7,403 nucleotides of DNA from assembly GCA_947311815.1 (NCBI GenBank), contig CAMZMA010000027.1, forward strand, positions 1 to 7,403, read 5' to 3'. Below the pieces are notes generated by a model. It had not been told where the DNA came from and did no database searches. It saw only the letters and a program-made list of their open reading frames with translations. The position numbers and the translations under genes are program-made. Source of the stretch: an uncultured Flavobacteriaceae bacterium. GTDB taxonomy: Bacteria > Bacteroidota > Bacteroidia > Flavobacteriales > Flavobacteriaceae. The stretch's first letter is position 1. Every line of letters begins with the position of its first letter. Below, in pieces: positions 1-6,778 of this stretch.

Positions 1-38
1 AAATGTTGACCTAAATGTTTTTTAGCTTTAACGCTCAT
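1..38 (-). pseudogene. Inverted partial copy of the rsmA 5' end
   Basis: Reading the minus strand from 38 down to 1 gives an ATG (complement of 36-38) followed by the same first 12 codons as rsmA (MSVKAKKHLGQH), then the window ends. It lies inside the left arm of the edge inverted repeat and is identical to the real gene. It is most likely a fold-back artefact and should not be counted as a second rsmA. Confidence 0.6.
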
Positions 39-141
39 AAATATTTATTGTAAATAAGTGCTCAAAGATACGATTTATAGCTATTTTAAAATTGAAACTT
101 TCGGATAGTTGTGAAAATTTAACATAAACAGCTATAAATCG

Positions 142-149
142 TATCTTTG
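142..149 (+). promoter_or_regulatory. Candidate -7 promoter element for rsmA
   Basis: TATCTTTG matches the Bacteroidota -7 consensus TAnnTTTG exactly and would give a leader of about 20 bases before the ATG at 174. No TTG lies 17-23 bases upstream (the nearest, at 109-111, is 30 bases away), so the -33 half is weak. The upstream sequence before 83 is probably chimeric, so a promoter or an upstream co-transcribed gene further away cannot be judged. Confidence 0.4.
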
Positions 150-173
150 AGCACTTATTTACAATAAATATTT

Positions 174-977
174 ATGAGCGTTAAAGCTAAAAAACATTTA
201 GGTCAACATTTTTTAACTGATGAAAACATCGCTAAAAAAATAGCAGATGCCTTGGTAGGAAAAAATTACAACCACGTCTTAGAAATTGGTCCTGGAATGG
301 GGGTTTTAACCAAATATTTGTTGCAAAAAAAACCAAAAGTTACGGTGATGGAACTCGACCGAGAATCGGTTGCCTATTTACACGATACATTTCCTATAGA
401 ACATCTAAAACTCGATACCTCATCAGAAAAAATGAATATTATTGAAGGCGATTTTCTTAAAAAAGACCTTTCAACTATTTTTAAACAAGAACAAGTAGCA
501 ATTATTGGTAATTTTCCGTACAATATTTCTACCCAAATTGTTTTTAAAGCAATAGAAAACAGACAATACGTTCCTGAATTTGCAGGTATGTTTCAAAAAG
601 AAGTTGCGAAAAGAATTGCCGAAAAAGAAGGAAGCAAAGTGTATGGAATTTTATCGGTCTTAACCCAAGCTTTTTTTGATGTAGAGTATTTATTTACTGT
701 ACCGCCAACTGTTTTTAATCCGCCACCAAAAGTAGATTCTGGCGTAATTAGATTGACAAGAAAAAAAGATTTTTCGTTGCCTGTTGATGAAAAATTATTC
801 TTTAGAGTAGTAAAAACCGCTTTTAACCAACGGAGAAAAATGCTTCGAGGTAGTTTAAAGTCTTTTAACCTTTCGGATGCTCTAAAAGAAGATCCTTTTT
901 TTACAAAACGTCCTGAACAATTATCGGTACAAGAGTTTATTGAATTAACGGCTAAAATTGCCGAAAACCAGCAATAA
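174..977 (+). CDS. rsmA: 16S rRNA (adenine(1518)-N6/adenine(1519)-N6)-dimethyltransferase RsmA (KsgA)
   Basis: This enzyme dimethylates two adjacent adenines in the 3'-terminal hairpin of 16S rRNA with S-adenosylmethionine, a late step in small-subunit maturation in the cytoplasm. The 267-residue protein has the usual family length. Visible motifs are the N-terminal KKHLGQHFL (6-14), the SAM-binding EIGPGMG (37-43), the acidic ELD (60-62) that would contact the ribose, EGD (91-93), the catalytic NFPYNIS (113-119, family N-[LF]-P-Y), NPPPKVDS (182-189) and FNQRRKML (217-224) in the C-terminal helical region. The ATG at 174 is chosen because the family signature begins a few residues later; no clear Shine-Dalgarno sequence is present, as is usual in Bacteroidota. 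It ends 3 bases from the convergent methyltransferase gene. Its first 12-13 codons lie in the edge inverted repeat, but the coding sequence itself appears intact. Confidence 0.97.
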   Translation: MSVKAKKHLGQHFLTDENIAKKIADALVGKNYNHVLEIGPGMGVLTKYLLQKKPKVTVMELDRESVAYLHDTFPIEHLKLDTSSEKMNIIEGDFLKKDLSTIFKQEQVAIIGNFPYNISTQIVFKAIENRQYVPEFAGMFQKEVAKRIAEKEGSKVYGILSVLTQAFFDVEYLFTVPPTVFNPPPKVDSGVIRLTRKKDFSLPVDEKLFFRVVKTAFNQRRKMLRGSLKSFNLSDALKEDPFFTKRPEQLSVQEFIELTAKIAENQQ

Positions 978-980
978 AAG

Positions 981-1508
981 TTATTTCAACTTACAAAACA
1001 AATCCCAAAGCACCACACCACAACTCACCGAAATATTTAACGAATGTTTAGTGCCTAATTGCGGAATTTCGATACACGTATCAGATGCCGAAACTACTTT
1101 TTGTTGCACGCCTTTTACCTCGTTTCCCATCACAATAGCATATTTTTTGTTTTTTTCTGGAATAAATGTGTCTAACATCGTACTGTTTTCTGCCTGTTCA
1201 ATTGCCAATATTTGAATCTTTTCTTCTTTTAATCTTTCAATCAAAGTAAGCGTATCTTCAACATATTCCCAGGCTACAGAATCGGTAGCACCCAATGCCG
1301 TTTTATGAATATCTTTGTTTGGCGGAGTTGCAGTAATGCCACAGAGATAAATTTTTTCAATTAAAAAAGCATCCGAAGTTCTAAACACAGAACCAATATT
1401 ATTTAAACTTCTAATATTATCTAACACCACAATAATGGGTGTTTTTTTAGTTTTTTTAAAGGTTTCTACGGATATTCTTCCTAACTCATTATTTTTTAAT
1501 TTTCGCAT
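981..1508 (-). CDS. SpoU/TrmH-family (SPOUT) RNA methyltransferase
   Basis: This is a SAM-dependent RNA 2'-O-ribose methyltransferase of the trefoil-knot SPOUT superfamily; the exact tRNA or rRNA target cannot be read from the sequence. The 175-residue protein is a single SpoU domain with only about 22 residues before it, so it lacks the L30e-like N-terminal domain of RlmB-type enzymes. All three family motifs are present: motif 1 at 30-43 (DNIRSLNNIGSVFR, with N36 and R43), motif 2 at 126-134 (VMGNEVKGV) and motif 3 at 148-169 (IPQLGTKHSLNIS onward, forming the knot and SAM pocket). The start at 1508 gives the MRKLKNNELGR opening I associate with flavobacterial homologues. It converges on rsmA with 3 bases between stops and diverges from mutS across 124 bp. 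Confidence 0.92.
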   Translation of the reverse strand: MRKLKNNELGRISVETFKKTKKTPIIVVLDNIRSLNNIGSVFRTSDAFLIEKIYLCGITATPPNKDIHKTALGATDSVAWEYVEDTLTLIERLKEEKIQILAIEQAENSTMLDTFIPEKNKKYAIVMGNEVKGVQQKVVSASDTCIEIPQLGTKHSLNISVSCGVVLWDLFCKLK

Positions 1509-1523
1509 GAAATGTATTAAAAG

Positions 1524-1547
1524 ATTGAAAAATTGAAAAATTGAAAA
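1524..1547. repeat. Three tandem copies of an 8-bp unit
   Basis: The unit ATTGAAAA occurs three times without change at 1524-1531, 1532-1539 and 1540-1547. It lies 16 bases upstream of the TrmH-type gene's start codon, between that gene and its candidate promoter, so it would fall in the 5' leader of that mRNA. Such short repeats can change copy number by slippage. A role is not shown. Confidence 0.9.
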
Positions 1548-1556
1548 CTGTTAACT

Positions 1557-1589
1557 CAAAACTACTCACTGTAAACTAAATACTAACAA
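1557..1589 (-). promoter_or_regulatory. Candidate promoter for the TrmH-type methyltransferase gene
   Basis: On the minus strand, TTG (complement of 1587-1589) is followed after 22 bases by TAGTTTTG (complement of 1557-1564). This fits the TTG-N17-23-TAnnTTTG pattern described for Flavobacterium and would start transcription roughly 40 bases before the ATG. A second exact -7 match on the same strand (complement of 1606-1613) also has a TTG 23 bases upstream (complement of 1637-1639), but that one begins inside mutS. The region is A+T-rich, so chance matches are possible. Confidence 0.4.
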
Positions 1590-1597
1590 GTTTTTTC

Positions 1598-1605
1598 TAT
1601 CTTCG
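1598..1605 (+). promoter_or_regulatory. Candidate -7 promoter element for mutS
   Basis: TATCTTCG differs from TAnnTTTG at one position and lies 27 bases before the proposed mutS start. It resembles the element before rsmA (TATCTTTG). No TTG occurs at the expected distance upstream, so the -33 half is not supported. Confidence 0.33.
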
Positions 1606-1632
1606 CAAAACTAACTTAAAATTCTGAAAGTT

Positions 1633-4260
1633 TTGGCAAAAGCGAAAGCAAAAAAGGTAACTCCACTAATGAAACAATACAATAGTATTAAGGCGAAATA
1701 CCCTGATGCAATGTTGCTTTTTCGTGTGGGCGATTTTTACGAAACCTTTGGCGAAGACGCTAAAAAAGCAGCTAAAATTTTAGGTATTGTCCTCACCAAA
1801 AGAGGCGCAGGAAGTGAAACCGAAACGGCTTTGGCAGGTTTTCCGCATCACTCTTTAAACACCTATTTACCCAAGTTGGTAAAAGCGGGTTTTAGAGTCG
1901 CAATTTGCGATCAGTTAGAAGATCCTAAAATGACCAAAACCATTGTAAAACGTGGTGTAACCGAATTGGTAACTCCTGGTGTGGCTTTAAATGACGAGGT
2001 GTTACATGCTAAAACCAACAACTTTTTAGCGGCAGTTCATTTTGATACTACCAAAAAAAATAAAGAAGGAACTATCGGTATTTCTTTTTTAGATGTTTCT
2101 ACAGGAGAGTTTTTAGTATCGGAAGGAAACACTGAGTATATCGATAAATTATTACAAAACTTTTCTCCTAGCGAAGTACTCGTACAAAAACAGTACAAAC
2201 AACACTTTTTAGAGCTTTTTACCAATCGGTTTCATGTATTTTATTTAGAAGATTGGGTGTTTCAAAAAGAATATGGTAACGAAGCCTTAACACAACATTT
2301 TAAGGTAAAAACACTAAAAGGTTTCGGTATCGAATCGCTTACAAAAGGAATTATTGCCGCAGGATCAATCTTATTTTACCTTGGCGAAACACAACACAAC
2401 AGGTTAGCACACATACAAACTATTGGTAGAATTGCCGAAGATAATTATGTGTGGATGGATCGGTTTACGGTTCGTAATTTAGAATTATATGGTGGAAATG
2501 ATGTGAATTCTGTCACGCTTTTAGAAGTAATTGATAAAACAATTTCGCCCATGGGCGGACGCTTATTAAAACGATGGTTGGCACTTCCTTTAAAAAATAG
2601 TACAGAAATAAAAAAGCGTCATGAAACCGTAAAATATTTAATTAATACCGATGCTTTTTTTGATACGGCAACCTATCAACTCAAACAAATTAGCGACATT
2701 GAACGGTTAATTTCTAAGGTGGCAACTGGCAAAGTATCGCCTAGAGAAGTTGTTTTATTAAAAAACTCGTTACTTGCTATTTTGCCGATAAAATCATCCG
2801 CAGAAAAAAGTAAAAATAGAGCCGTACAACAGATAGGAAATAGTTTAAATGCTTGTGATAAATTAATCGCTACCATTAATCAAACCATTACCGAAGACGC
2901 TCCTGTAAACATTAAAAAAGGAAATGCTATTGCATCAAATGTCTCGCAAGAATTAGATGATTTACGGGCAATTTCATCCTCTGGAAAAGAATATTTAGAC
3001 CAAATGCTGGCGCGCGAAACCGAACGCACAGGCATCAGCAGTTTAAAAATTGCTTTTAATAACGTTTTTGGATATTATATTGAGGTTAGAAACACGCATA
3101 AAGACAAAGTGCCTGAAGAATGGATACGAAAACAAACTTTGGTAAATGCTGAACGTTATATTACCGAAGAACTCAAAGAATACGAAACTAAAATATTAGG
3201 AGCAGAAGAAAAAATTGCTGCTTTAGAGCAAGAATTGTTTGCTAAATTGGTGCAATACATCATCGGTTTTGTAAAAGAAGTACAGCAAAATGCACAATTA
3301 GTTGCACAATTAGATTGTTTATTATCATTTGCAAAAGTGGCGATTGATAACAATTATGTGCGTCCGTTAATGGATGAAAGCACCGATATTGAAATTAAAA
3401 ACGGGCGTCATCCTGTGATTGAAAAACAATTGCCTATTGGCGATGAATATATTGCAAACGATGTGGTACTTAACCGAAATCAACAGCAAATAATTATGAT
3501 TACAGGACCAAACATGAGTGGTAAATCGGCTATTTTACGTCAAACCGCTTTGATTGTGTTATTGGCACAAATAGGAAGTTATGTGCCTGCGCAAAACGCT
3601 AAAATTGGTATTGTTGATGCTATTTTTACTCGTGTGGGCGCGAGTGATAATATTTCTATGGGCGAATCTACATTTATGGTAGAAATGAACGAAACAGCGT
3701 CTATTTTAAATAATATTACCGATAGAAGTTTGGTGTTGTTAGATGAAATTGGGCGAGGAACAAGTACCTATGACGGAATTTCGATAGCTTGGGCAATTGC
3801 CGAATATTTACACGAACACCCTACCAAAGCAAAAACGTTATTTGCTACACATTACCACGAATTAAATGATATGACCGAAACTTTTAGTCGGATTAAAAAC
3901 TACAACGTATCGGTAAAAGAATTAAAAGATACCATTATTTTTTTACGGAAATTAGTACAAGGTGGAAGCAATCATAGTTTCGGAATTCATGTTGCTAAAT
4001 TAGCAGGAATGCCAAGTTTAGTGATTCATAGAGCAAATAAAATTTTAGCACAGTTAGAAAAAAATCACGCAGGCAAAGAGGTAAAAGAAACGCTTAAAAA
4101 CACACAACATGAAGAAATGCAACTCAGTTTTTTTCAGTTAGACGACCCTTTATTAGAAAATATTAAAGAAGAAATTTTAGCCACCAATATTGATACTTTA
4201 ACACCTATTGAAGCGTTGATGAAATTGAATGAAATTAAACGAATGTTGATTAAAAAATAA
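1633..4260 (+). CDS. mutS: DNA mismatch repair protein MutS
   Basis: MutS binds base mismatches and small loops as a dimeric sliding clamp and recruits MutL using ATP. The 875-residue protein is complete. The mismatch-binding domain carries the F35-Y36-E37 motif (Phe stacks on the mismatch). Connector, lever and clamp domains fill the middle. The C-terminal ATPase has Walker A TGPNMSGKS (624-632), the GASDN...STFMVEMNE signature (669-687), Walker B LLDE with D704 and E705, the ATHYHEL switch (738-744) and SFGIHVAKLAG (782 onward). The final helices (TPIEALMKLNEIKRM) match the family C-terminus. The start is TTG at 1633: the next ATG, at 1669, would remove the conserved T10-P11 just before MKQY, and an in-frame stop at 1612-1614 limits extension upstream. 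A weak GAAAG lies at 1626-1630. It is divergent from the TrmH-type gene and convergent with the GNAT gene. Confidence 0.98.
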   Translation: MAKAKAKKVTPLMKQYNSIKAKYPDAMLLFRVGDFYETFGEDAKKAAKILGIVLTKRGAGSETETALAGFPHHSLNTYLPKLVKAGFRVAICDQLEDPKMTKTIVKRGVTELVTPGVALNDEVLHAKTNNFLAAVHFDTTKKNKEGTIGISFLDVSTGEFLVSEGNTEYIDKLLQNFSPSEVLVQKQYKQHFLELFTNRFHVFYLEDWVFQKEYGNEALTQHFKVKTLKGFGIESLTKGIIAAGSILFYLGETQHNRLAHIQTIGRIAEDNYVWMDRFTVRNLELYGGNDVNSVTLLEVIDKTISPMGGRLLKRWLALPLKNSTEIKKRHETVKYLINTDAFFDTATYQLKQISDIERLISKVATGKVSPREVVLLKNSLLAILPIKSSAEKSKNRAVQQIGNSLNACDKLIATINQTITEDAPVNIKKGNAIASNVSQELDDLRAISSSGKEYLDQMLARETERTGISSLKIAFNNVFGYYIEVRNTHKDKVPEEWIRKQTLVNAERYITEELKEYETKILGAEEKIAALEQELFAKLVQYIIGFVKEVQQNAQLVAQLDCLLSFAKVAIDNNYVRPLMDESTDIEIKNGRHPVIEKQLPIGDEYIANDVVLNRNQQQIIMITGPNMSGKSAILRQTALIVLLAQIGSYVPAQNAKIGIVDAIFTRVGASDNISMGESTFMVEMNETASILNNITDRSLVLLDEIGRGTSTYDGISIAWAIAEYLHEHPTKAKTLFATHYHELNDMTETFSRIKNYNVSVKELKDTIIFLRKLVQGGSNHSFGIHVAKLAGMPSLVIHRANKILAQLEKNHAGKEVKETLKNTQHEEMQLSFFQLDDPLLENIKEEILATNIDTLTPIEALMKLNEIKRMLIKK

Positions 4261-4263
4261 CAT

Positions 4264-4806
4264 CTAATCTCTTAAATCTAAATATACTTGACTCATTTTT
4301 TGATACTTTTTGTATAAAAGTTTGTAGTCTAAATTACAATGAGAATGGTATGTAAATCCACGGTTTTTATAAAACTCAAAAGCTTGTTTTTTTTCGTTCA
4401 TAGCATCTAACCAAAGTAATTCGTAGTTTTTTAGTTTTGCTTCTGTAATTAACCATTCTATTAATTGTTTACCAACCCCTTTTCCTTGTGTTTTGGGGTG
4501 TAAATACAAACGATGTAGTTTTACTGTTTTTTGAGGTTTTGCGCCTGGTAATTGTTCGTCCCAAAGAATTCTGAAATTTCCAACTAACTGATTATCAAAT
4601 AGAATAAAATAATAATCTGCCTTTTTTTCTAACAATTCTTTCTCAATATTTTTTTGATGATACATTTCTTCTACATACCAATGTCCTTTATCTTTCCAAA
4701 AATAATCATATGCTGGCGGGTAAATTTCTTTTATCAACCCATATAATTTTTTAGAATCTTGAAGGGTAATTTTTTGTAAATGAATGTTTTTTGAAACGGT
4801 TATCAT
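4264..4806 (-). CDS. GNAT family N-acetyltransferase
   Basis: This is a probable acetyl-CoA-dependent acetyltransferase of the GNAT superfamily; the substrate (protein N-terminus, amine or other) cannot be inferred. The 180-residue protein has one GNAT fold. Motif A spans about 97-117, with LHRLYLHP on strand 4 and the acetyl-CoA pyrophosphate loop QGKGVG (107-112). Motif B is AFEFYKNRGF (142-151), where the Tyr is a common general acid. The start at 4806 leaves only 4 bases to the T tract of the recA terminator, so the gene has almost no leader of its own; the next Met, residue 48, would cut into the domain. It ends with TAG, 3 bases from the mutS stop on the opposite strand. Expression is probably by readthrough from recA or from a promoter inside the 3' end of recA; I found no clear one. 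Confidence 0.9.
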   Translation of the reverse strand: MITVSKNIHLQKITLQDSKKLYGLIKEIYPPAYDYFWKDKGHWYVEEMYHQKNIEKELLEKKADYYFILFDNQLVGNFRILWDEQLPGAKPQKTVKLHRLYLHPKTQGKGVGKQLIEWLITEAKLKNYELLWLDAMNEKKQAFEFYKNRGFTYHSHCNLDYKLLYKKYQKMSQVYLDLRD

Positions 4807-4810
4807 TTTG

Positions 4811-4856
4811 TAAAAATAAAAAAACTGTTGCAGATTGATTATTTCTACAACAGTTT
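4811..4856 (-). terminator. Rho-independent terminator of recA
   Basis: On the minus strand a 13-bp stem pairs 4856-4844 with 4834-4822 around a 9-base loop (4835-4843). The only non-Watson-Crick position (4831/4847) is G:U in the minus-strand RNA but C:A on the plus strand, which sets the direction. The stem is followed by a T-rich run (TTTTTTTATTTTT, complement of 4812-4824). It starts 24 bases after the recA stop and runs nearly to the GNAT start codon. Confidence 0.85.
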
Positions 4857-4880
4857 CATAATAATAGTTAGAACTTTAAT

Positions 4881-5888
4881 TTATTCTTGATTTTCAATAG
4901 CTTCTTTAATTTTACCTTCTAATTCTTCCATCAATTCAGGGTTGTCTTGAATCAAACCTTTAACAGCATCACGTCCTTGACCTAATTTTGTGTCGCCATA
5001 ACTAAACCATGATCCGCTTTTTTTAATAATTCCGTAATCGACACCAATATCTAATACTTCACCCACTTTAGAGATTCCTTTTCCGTACATAATATCGAAT
5101 TCTGCCACTTGAAAAGGGGGTGCTACTTTGTTTTTAACCACTTTTACTTTGGTCATATTTCCAATAACTTGATCGCCATTTTTAATTTGTGTTCTTCTAC
5201 GAATATCTAAACGAACCGAAGCGTAAAACTTTAACGCATTACCCCCTGTTGTGGTTTCTGGATTCCCAAACATTACACCAATTTTTTCACGTAATTGGTT
5301 GATAAATATCACCGTACATTTCGTTTTACTAATAGTCCCTGTTAATTTACGTAGTGCTTGCGACATTAAACGGGCATGTAAACCCATTTTAGAATCACCC
5401 ATTTCTCCTTCGATTTCTGATTTTGGAGTTAACGCAGCTACCGAATCAATCACCACAATATCAATTGCTCCAGAGCTAATTAAATTATCGGCAATTTCTA
5501 AAGCTTGCTCACCATAATCGGGTTGCGAAATGATTAAATTATCGATATCTACCCCTAAATTAGCCGCATAAAAACGGTCAAAAGCATGTTCTGCATCAAT
5601 AAAAGCAGCAATTCCTCCTGCTTTTTGAGCTTCGGCAATGGCATGTAAGGTTAAAGTGGTTTTACCTGATGATTCTGGTCCGTAAATTTCTATCACTCTA
5701 CCTCTAGGATATCCACCAACGCCTAAGGCTAAATCTAAACCTAAAGATCCTGTAGAAATAGCTTCTATATCATCTATAGCTACATCGCCCATTTTCATTA
5801 CCGTTCCTTTTCCGTAGGCTTTATCTAGTTTTGCAAGTGTTAATTCTAACGCTTTTAATTTTGCTTGTTTTTCTTTATCTGTTGCCAT
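4881..5888 (-). CDS. recA: Recombinase RecA
   Basis: RecA forms ATP-dependent filaments on single-stranded DNA, drives strand exchange and acts as co-protease for LexA-type repressors where these exist. The 335-residue protein is complete and somewhat shorter than E. coli RecA (353), mainly at the acidic tail. Landmarks: Walker A GPESSGKT (70-77), FIDAEHAFD with catalytic E100, Walker B VVIDSV with D148, loop L1 around EIEGEMGDSKMG (158-169), loop L2 from NQLREKIGVMFGNPETTTGG (198-216) and KFYASVRLDIRR (220-231) in the core. The start MATDKEKQAKL at 5888 precedes the usual N-terminal helix. A clear terminator follows the gene. No SOS-box-like palindrome is evident in the 90-bp gap shared with the epimerase-like gene. 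Confidence 0.99.
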   Translation of the reverse strand: MATDKEKQAKLKALELTLAKLDKAYGKGTVMKMGDVAIDDIEAISTGSLGLDLALGVGGYPRGRVIEIYGPESSGKTTLTLHAIAEAQKAGGIAAFIDAEHAFDRFYAANLGVDIDNLIISQPDYGEQALEIADNLISSGAIDIVVIDSVAALTPKSEIEGEMGDSKMGLHARLMSQALRKLTGTISKTKCTVIFINQLREKIGVMFGNPETTTGGNALKFYASVRLDIRRRTQIKNGDQVIGNMTKVKVVKNKVAPPFQVAEFDIMYGKGISKVGEVLDIGVDYGIIKKSGSWFSYGDTKLGQGRDAVKGLIQDNPELMEELEGKIKEAIENQE

Positions 5889-5978
5889 ATTGTTTGTGCT
5901 AAATTTTAAAAATAAGTGTGTGCAATTTACAAAAATCTTATCGTGTTATTATTATTTTATAGTACATTTATCAACAAT

Positions 5979-6776
5979 ATGAAAAATTCAATTTTATTAC
6001 AAAGTAGTAATGGTTTATCGGTTGTTAAAATAGATAAAGGTGAGCTTGTTAGCTATCAAAAAGAAGGAATAGAATATTTACATCAAAAAGAAAATACTGG
6101 ATGGAAAAATACCGATACAGAAATGTTTCCTGTAATTGGTCCGACACAAAAAAATGATTTTAAAATAGTTACTCAACAAGGTATTAATTATCAAGATCAA
6201 CATGGTTTTTTAAGAGAAATGCCCTATGTTTTGATTTCTTCGGATGAAAATATCGCTGTTTTTGAAAAAAAATACACAAAAAATACAAGGATAAAGAATA
6301 GTAAGTATCCTAAAAAATCTACAGTAAAACACCTATTTTGGCAGTATGATTTTACGTTTCAAAAGAAAATAATTGTAACGAATCATGCAATAGAAATTCA
6401 ATTTACAATTCATACAGAAATACCAATGCCTTTTATGTTAGGGTATCATCCTGCTTTTTTACTTTCTGGTGATGGAAACGAAACTTTTACAATAAATAAC
6501 GCTTGTTTTACCTTACAAAATGTTATAGATACAAAAGGAGATGCTCTTCCTTTTTATGATGTTAATACGATTTCTTTACATTTAAATTCAGGAAAAAACA
6601 TACATGTAAAAACACAAGGTTTTAATAATGTAATGTTGTGGACTCCTGTAAAAAATATGGTGTGTATAGAGCCTATTACTCAATATCCTGATTTAGAAAA
6701 CCAACAATATTCAGAAAAAAATATGCGTATTTGTAACGGAATAGCACATTTTTCTGTAGAAATAAAAATATATTAA
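5979..6776 (+). CDS. Aldose 1-epimerase family protein (mutarotase-like)
   Basis: The 265-residue protein resembles the galactose mutarotase superfamily, which interconverts alpha and beta anomers of sugars or sugar phosphates; it looks closer to the short LacX/YeaD-type branch than to GalM. Numbered from this start, motifs are MFPVIGP (49-55), QHGFLRE (74-80, with H75 and R79), GYHPAF (155-160, with H157 as likely acid) and CIEPIT (229-234, with E231 as likely base). A lysine-rich stretch at 98-118 may be an insertion. The ATG at 5979 is chosen because family members begin at this point. The frame could open at a GTG at 5916, adding 21 residues with a hydrophobic run, but that extension covers most of the recA-side promoter gap. 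The gene is more A+T-rich than recA and mutS. The next gene starts 2 bases after its stop, suggesting co-transcription. Confidence 0.85.
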   Translation: MKNSILLQSSNGLSVVKIDKGELVSYQKEGIEYLHQKENTGWKNTDTEMFPVIGPTQKNDFKIVTQQGINYQDQHGFLREMPYVLISSDENIAVFEKKYTKNTRIKNSKYPKKSTVKHLFWQYDFTFQKKIIVTNHAIEIQFTIHTEIPMPFMLGYHPAFLLSGDGNETFTINNACFTLQNVIDTKGDALPFYDVNTISLHLNSGKNIHVKTQGFNNVMLWTPVKNMVCIEPITQYPDLENQQYSEKNMRICNGIAHFSVEIKIY

Positions 6777-6778
6777 AA

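Larger units (their letters stand above)
1..211. repeat. Perfect 82-bp inverted repeat at the left edge, 47-bp spacer
   Basis: Bases 1-82 are the exact reverse complement of 130-211; I checked the pairing base by base (paired positions sum to 212) and found no mismatch. Pairing breaks at 83/129, leaving a spacer at 83-129. The right arm holds the rsmA leader and its first 12-13 codons, so the left arm is an inverted copy of a gene start, running off the window edge. A natural regulatory hairpin would not be expected to copy coding sequence perfectly, and nothing resembles a transposon end. The likeliest explanation is a fold-back chimera from amplification or assembly. A true chromosomal inverted duplication or a hairpin telomere is possible but less likely beside a housekeeping gene. 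Confidence 0.97.

Noticed and set aside
1..211. Terminal inverted repeats of a transposon spanning the window
   Set aside because: The left and right repeats are each locally inverted and unrelated to one another, so they are not a matching pair of ends, and no transposase is present.
978..992. Small hairpin (5-bp stem, 5-base loop) between the rsmA and TrmH-type gene ends as a bidirectional terminator
   Set aside because: The stem is short, made mostly of A:T pairs, and there is no T tract on either strand; it overlaps the coding end of the methyltransferase gene.
958..1215. 85-codon plus-strand reading frame overlapping the end of rsmA and the TrmH-type gene
   Set aside because: It lies opposite a well-conserved methyltransferase gene on the minus strand and has no recognisable features; it is a shadow frame. 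The same applies to minus-strand frames inside mutS (2037-2225, 2676-2876, 3156-3353) and the plus-strand frame inside recA (5251-5517).
5901..5935. Possible recA promoter on the minus strand (TTTTTG, 21 bases, TAAAATTT)
   Set aside because: The -7 half matches TAnnTTTG poorly and would leave a leader of only a few bases; the gap is so A+T-rich that such matches arise by chance.
5963..5970. Possible -7 element TACATTTA for the epimerase-like gene
   Set aside because: It differs from the consensus at the final G, has no TTG at the right distance upstream, and lies only 8 bases before the start codon.
5916..5978. N-terminal extension of the epimerase-like protein from a GTG, with a hydrophobic stretch resembling a signal peptide
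   Set aside because: The ATG at 5979 fits the family N-terminus, the extension has no good cleavage site or charged n-region, and it would fill most of the gap needed for the recA and epimerase promoters.
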